From: Muricea muricata
Lineage: Eukaryota > Cnidaria > Anthozoa > Malacalcyonacea > Plexauridae
Reading direction: 5' to 3'
Length of the DNA stretch: 64,000 nucleotides
Assembly: GCA_963855995.1 (NCBI GenBank)
Contig: OY979723.1
Location: 1,741,001 to 1,805,000, forward strand
Shown here: positions 59,233-64,000 of the stretch, piece after piece
Position numbering within the stretch: position 1 is the stretch's first letter
Layout of the letters: every line of letters starts with the position of its first letter
Position numbers and translations under genes: made by a program
The notes under the pieces: generated by a model
Told to the model about the DNA's origin: nothing
Database searches by the model: none
Seen by the model: only the letters and a program-made list of their open reading frames with translations

Positions 59233-59727
59233 GAGAGTTGACAGTTGACATATGGTTATAAAAATGTGACTAACTTTTGAAAACCTTTCTACTTAGACTT
59301 GTTAAGCCTTCTCGTCATCTCTATCAGTTGCATGTTTTGAGCCACATGTTTTTCTTTGTAATTGTGAAACAACTCGTTATATGCTGGGTAAACCTTTGCA
59401 AAACTCTCAAAATTTATCACTTCAAGTTGTTTCATTGTTATAATATATTTTGAAGTATAAACATTTACTTACGTTGAAAAGACCCAAGTTTTTTAGGACT
59501 TTGTTCATTCACTTGTGTTATTGTTCTCTCTGCCATGTTCTGTTTTCTTTTGTTGTTATTTTAATAAGTACAATGTGTGGTAGTTAATCTCTTTTTATTG
59601 TTATTCAAATTGTATGTAATCTTTACAAATTTTTTCAATAAATTGTTTACAAAATTTACTTGTGACCCCTTTTTAATTAAAAATTCAATTCCCATGGGAA
59701 TTGAGAAATTGAATAAAAAAAATCCCC

Positions 59728-59845
59728 CTACCCCGGCCAGCTCCCCAAGTGCCACTTCCACCTAAGTAGAAGTACTTATACATGTAGTACAAGTACTTCT
59801 ACTTATTCACGGTGGAAGTAGCACTCGGAGAACTGGCCGGGGTAG
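59728..59845. mobile_element. 118-bp foldback MITE, CTACCCCGGCCAG ends
   Basis: CTACCCCGGCCAG and its complement CTGGCCGGGGTAG close a stem that continues through GTGCCACTTCCACC and AAGTAGAAGTACTT. Nearly the entire element folds on itself. Confidence 0.88.
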
Positions 59846-59849
59846 CCGG

Positions 59850-60679
59850 CAAAGAGAAGACCAACTTTGCAAGTGCTAATACAATTGCTAAGTTGATCTT
59901 CCCTAGAGAGCAGCCGCGCGTACCTAACAAATTAAAACAACAAACGTTAGTGACTTAAGTACTTAGCATGCAAATTTGATTCCCAAAGCCAAAATGTCAA
60001 GTGCCCCCCGCTGATCCTACCAACTGCCTACCTGCCTCAGTTCTAAGCTGTCTTCCTCAGTTCTAAGCTCCTGCATTCCATTCGTTACCTTCACTTTCCT
60101 CACCATCGCACAGTCACTCACAGCTGATAAACCCGCATGCACCACCACCACCCCGACTGCCACCCAATTTCGAAAATTAAAAGAGTTAAAATTTCGGTAA
60201 AGTATGCATTTTAAATGCAATTTATTTGGATATTTTAGATCAAACGTAAACAGAAAAAGCTCGTACATAAAAACAGGTGAGAATTCTATTTAAAATTTGC
60301 TTGCAAAATATAAAACTTAATTCGCATTTTTCTTAGTTAATAGTATAGATCAATTTAGTTGATGTTGAAACCTACTCTTAACTGTTTTGTTAGAAGTGAC
60401 GACAGATTTTGGTTTTTAAGCATACTTTCAAAAATTTTAATTCCTTTAATAAACCTAACCCCATGCAACTTACACACGGCGCACACCCTCGCAGTCCATA
60501 CATTTAGCTAATAAATTACGTTATAAACAAAAAAGCAAAATAAAAAGATAAATTACGTTATCTCTAGCTACTTAAACCCACTTAGACTGAGTTTTTGATT
60601 GAATTTTCAAACGTAAAACCTTAGCTGAATGGGCATGGGCTTTTCGTTGTGTTAACTGTTCCGGAGTAAATATAAACCT
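59850..60679. other. No gene recognised
   Basis: A duplicated word TCAGTTCTAAGCT occurs at about 60037 and 60058. A minus-strand frame at 60017-60268 has no motif. Confidence 0.4.
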
Positions 60680-60921
60680 GGGGCCGGTTGTATCAAAGGC
60701 GTTTAGCTTAAACGGTGGATAAGTGAAATTTAAAAATCAGTTTTACACCTAGTACGGAACCGAAATTATGAGTTGAAATAGAATAAATATTTAGTTTTAT
60801 ATATAATTGTTCTTCTCAGGTCAAATAACTTCAGCTGGTTTGTTTATACAACATGGAAACTTGTTTCATATTTTTGACTTATCCACCGTTTAAGCTAAAC
60901 GCCTTTGATACAACCGGCCCC
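60680..60921. mobile_element. Intact 242-bp MITE, GGGGCCGGTTGTATC ends
   Basis: Perfect inverted repeats of about 43 bp: GGGGCCGGTTGTATCAAAGG then CGTTTAGCTTAAACGGTGG, mirrored at the right. CTG on both sides (overlapping the G-run) may be a 3-bp target duplication. Master copy for the truncated element at 5051-5273 and related to 24806-25048. Confidence 0.93.
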
Positions 60922-61422
60922 TGATACTTACCAAAGTCCAAGGCTGGGTCAAATAAGCATGAGAATTAGGCAAAAATAAAAAGCAATTGAAACTCAACAG
61001 ATTCACTAAAGTTGTTTTTTTTTTGGCAACTTATATCCTTAAGTGTAGATGACATGCAATTTTTAATGCCGTAATTCTCACACTTATTTAACCGAAACGC
61101 CTTCATTTGCATGGTACCTCGCAGCTGCTCTCAAACCACCTTCGTAATTTGCTTTAGTGTACACAAACAATGACTTCATTGTTCCTGCTTACCAAAACAA
61201 ATCTGAAAGCGCCAAGATACTTATCATATTAATAATCAAAGAGGATTCGCATTATGCAGTAATTACCATAAACAGACGCATCACCATTGAAACAAAGCAT
61301 GCTGTATTCCCATGGGAATTTAAAATGCACAAAAAAATATAATGATCCTACTGATTTGCATGGATGTATGAACCAAATTAGCTAAGAAACAAAGAAATGA
61401 TATATTCCCTTGGGAATTTAAT
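60922..61422. other. No gene seen
   Basis: AT-rich. CCCATGGGAATT-type words at 61310 and CCCTTGGGAATTT at 61407 recur close together; a similar CCCATGGGAATT is at 59691. Confidence 0.4.
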
Positions 61423-61652
61423 GTAGCAAAAAGATGGCGGGTGTTGATTTTACCAGAATGCCTTGCGGTCTGAAATCGTTTAAAAACTTAAGGTAAATTA
61501 ACCTCGTTTGAGGAACAGACAGATAGGTTATTTTGTCACTTGTGTTAAAATTCCGTCCATTAGCTTATGTTAAATATCATTTCACTGCTATTCTTGATTG
61601 ATACCCGCATTAAATTCTGGTAAAATCGACATGCCACCATTTGTTTTGCTAC
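61423..61652. mobile_element. Second copy of the GTAGCAAAAAGATGGC MITE
   Basis: GTAGCAAAAAGATGGCGGGT and GATTTTACCAGAATGCC oppose TCTGGTAAAATCGACATGCC and TTTTGCTAC; the interior aligns with 55732-55966. Confidence 0.88.
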
Positions 61653-61654
61653 GG

Positions 61655-62560
61655 TGAATTGGAATACAAGTCAAATTTTCTCGCTTTTTAACCAGAGAAC
61701 ACATTCTTTAAAGGTAGAACGACGGAATTGATCGTTTACAATCGACGCCATCTTTGTTGACGTTTGAAACACATGGCAACCACAAAGTATCTATTCATTA
61801 TATCTGATCCTATCGAGCCATACATCTTTAAAGTATCATTCATAATACGCTAAAACTAACGATGAAATAGTAAATTGACACTAGTGTTTCGCTGTAAACA
61901 GCTGAAGTAATCTGCAGAGTCAACCAAGATGGCGCCCAATCACACGAAATGACGGCATGTGCAAACCAAAAATAGTGACCAAATCCATCAACTATAATTT
62001 AGTGGCATTATTACGAAACTTATTTTTGTAAAACGTTCAATCCTACATGTTATTTTGTTTTGTTTTTAGAAATATCCAAATCCAAATGTTAGAGACGAAA
62101 TTTCCAGGCGTTAAGGTATTGTTTCTTTAAAAAATATTGTCGACATTTACCATATTTTTACCTGTTTTTTGACTCGAAAATTGACTGCCAAACTCCTAGG
62201 TATTCTATTTAATTATTTTGTTGAATGTATTTGATATCAATGTTATTTCAATCCAATTTTTTTCACTTAATTTGCTGTCTTCTCTTTTTCATTAACGAGA
62301 AATATCTATTAAATCCTCTTTGATCCCTCAATAATAAGTATCTTGTTTTCTACTAACTTGCACATTACCACTACTTTCTATTACAATGTCGTGTCTTCTC
62401 ATTCTTGTGGATTGTTGTTTTGTGGGTCTTGTCGTCCAGGATCGTTCATTCTTTTCTTTTCTTGTGCGTTTTTTTCACATCCCATCACCCTTTGCAATAG
62501 TAGAAAGAATTAAATCATGAGATGATAGTTACGAGTAATTTATAAACTATAACATATTAA
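61655..62560. other. No gene seen
   Basis: AT-rich. ATGGCGCC at about 61930 and GACGCCATCTTTGTTGACG at about 61744 are paired, inverted YY1-like words; no exon follows clearly. Confidence 0.35.
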
Positions 62561-62561
62561 A

Positions 62562-62702
62562 CAATTATAGGATGAGGTTTTTGTGATATGCGGAATTATC
62601 AATGTCGAGGTAAGAGTTATCAGCCGAGCCGAAGGCGAGTCAGATAACTCTTACCGAGAGATTGATAATTTTGCATATCACAAAAACCGAATCCGATAAT
62701 TG
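62562..62702. mobile_element. 141-bp foldback MITE, CAATTATAGGATGAGG ends
   Basis: CAATTATAGGATGAGGTTTT and TGTGATATGCGGAATTATCA oppose TGATAATTTTGCATATCACA and AAAACCGAATCCGATAATTG. AAGAGTTATC and GATAACTCTT close the inner stem around GCCGAGCCGAAGGCGAG. Confidence 0.9.
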
Positions 62703-62884
62703 CTTTATTATACATTTTAAGTCTTTTTCCTCGAGCAATTGACGCATTTCGCCCTCGGAAGAGCTTAAAAAGGAAGATGCCATAACATGAAACAGAAAAT
62801 ATCGAAAAAATGTTGTTGCCATGCCAACCATTGATGCCAACGAATACCGCATACTGTAATAATCTGCACCGTAGGCTCAACATC

Positions 62885-62926
62885 CAGATAACTCAGTTAT
62901 CTGCTAGCAGATAACTGAGTTATCTG
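62885..62926. repeat. Perfect 42-bp palindrome
   Basis: CAGATAACTCAGTTATCTG, then CTAG, then CAGATAACTGAGTTATCTG: self-complementary over all 42 bases with no spacer. Each arm is itself nearly palindromic around CTCAG. Confidence 0.97.
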
Positions 62927-62929
62927 CAG

Positions 62930-63657
62930 ATTGTGTGATAGTCGCATTTATCTGCATACAACTGATCAATCACAACGCATAAAACAACTGCAATGTATAA
63001 TAAAATAGTTTATTAATTAGGCCGGCCAAATTATTGTGTAAGCTGTTAATATGAAATTTTTTTATTAAAATGTCGAGAATCATTAGTAAATCGTGAACAA
63101 AACACAAAAGAAAATCATAGCCGTGAAGGAGTCTTTATTTTTCACACGCACACAACTTGCAGCTACCCTAATTTATGATTTTAAATCAAAATATCTCGAG
63201 AATTAAACAACACGTAAGGAATGTGTAAATTCTTAAAGCTCTTTCGAACAATAAAAATTAATATCTCGCACTAATCTCTCTCAAAAGCTCTCTCAAATTT
63301 ATTACCAATATCTCTTCAACTATTACTTTGCAGGTGAAATGTAACTTCTATCAAAACTAGCTTACTTCAAGTTGTTTGGGAATTAAGATTTTACGTGTCA
63401 ACGAGATCAAATATGAATCTAAGATGGCAGACAGCGCATTAAATTTCTATCTTTACGACCAACTCCCCAACGAAAGGCTTTAAATCGCTCGAAAGTCGAA
63501 TTTTGTTTTTTTATTGTTTAATGTAGTGAAAGATCCTGTGTGCTTTTTACAGCACTGCCAACACTAGCAACGTTAGTGCGAGATGTTAATTTTTATTAAA
63601 ACGAAAGCTGAACTGCTAAAGAAAATAGAAACGACAAGATAAAATCAAAAAACTTAC
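62930..63657. other. No gene seen
   Basis: AT-rich. An ATGGCAGAC start at about 63424 (plus) opens only 19 codons. Confidence 0.35.
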
Positions 63658-63747
63658 TTTCACTCTATCTTTGGATCTTCTTGGCTTCGGTTGTTCTCGT
63701 TTCATCATGCTGTTTATGGTTTCATCTGGTTGGCGCACTCTCTTCAT
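63658..63747 (-). CDS. Possible first coding exon of a further gene (partial)
   Basis: ATG at 63747-63745 is followed by 30 codons, MKRVRQPDETINSMMKREQP then KPRRSKDRVK, and a consensus donor GTAAGT (plus strand 63652-63657) in phase 0. A TGA lies three codons upstream, so the ATG would be the start. The peptide is strongly basic, as in nuclear or RNA-binding N-termini. No second exon was found within the window, so this is tentative. Confidence 0.4.
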
Positions 63748-64000
63748 GGAACATCACGCCGGTCCAGTAGGTAACTAGCTCACTCGTGTCCAGTCAACCA
63801 ACATAAAATAAGGAGAAAATTAATGTTACAAAATATTTTAGAATATAGGACACTAAGCGTTAATTGAAATTGACTTTAACAAACCGTACATTGTGATAGT
63901 ATTTGCATCTTAACATCTGATGGAGACGGCTTGTGATTTACTTCTTATGTCGATGTGAATTCTTTCCCATCTTGTTGCGTCATTAGTTGATGGTTGTTGT
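63748..64000. other. No feature recognised at the right edge
   Basis: AT-rich. Could hold the promoter and 5' UTR of the candidate exon to its left. Confidence 0.3.

Noticed and set aside
62620-62883. Minus-strand 87-codon frame
   Set aside because: It starts and ends in the CAATTATAGG foldback element and neighbouring AT-rich DNA; no motif.
1-64000. CRISPR arrays or bacterial operons
   Set aside because: Repeats here have no constant-repeat/variable-spacer pattern, and the genes are intron-bearing and eukaryotic in type.

Overview
The window looks like nuclear DNA of an animal, most likely an early-branching metazoan such as an anthozoan cnidarian. The reasons are GT-AG introns, AT-rich intergenic DNA full of small foldback transposons, short tandem arrays of CAACTTG-like words, KCTD-type BTB genes and a Roco-family gene. 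The taxon is an inference; no marker gene settles it.

Gene content is low and sits mostly in the left third. (1) On the minus strand, 16267 down to 5427, I assembled a 14-exon gene whose exon phases all agree (2,880 coding nt, 959 aa). It reads as a Roc GTPase domain (P-loop, DTCG, TSAVTG), a COR domain, a TIR-like module, an alanine-rich tail and a C-terminal CAAX box, CVIL. (2) On the plus strand are two tandem intronless paralogues, 18403-19284 and 19985-20974. Each has a KCTD-type BTB/T1 domain followed by a SPRY-like C-terminal half. (3) At the right edge (63747-63658, minus) there is a possible first coding exon of a further gene.

The rest is repeat territory. Positions 1-1565 are a 127-bp satellite with a three-monomer (381-bp) higher-order period. 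The introns of the Roco-like gene carry 80-bp and about 115-bp tandem arrays that start a few tens of bases after splice donors, and a 32-bp tandem unit that duplicates a donor. From 27 to 43.4 kb lie several unrelated satellites in a row: about 189 bp, about 110 bp (two TATA-box-like words per unit), a TA microsatellite, a 165-170 bp family, and then about 9 kb of strongly purine-rich plus-strand DNA made of 169/170-bp monomers (678-bp higher-order unit) and about 142-bp monomers (850-bp higher-order unit). From 44 to 64 kb I see mainly non-coding AT-rich DNA with many foldback elements.

Several transposons can be delimited to the base. Two hAT-like elements have perfect 8-bp target duplications (2062-2469 and 3311-3513). 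Three elements are flanked by TTAA; for one of them (10861-11061) the neighbouring tandem repeat copy supplies the empty insertion site. Long minus-strand open frames at 34-43 kb and 32.5 kb are by-products of biased composition, not genes. All calls are by eye; no alignment, HMM or folding program was run.
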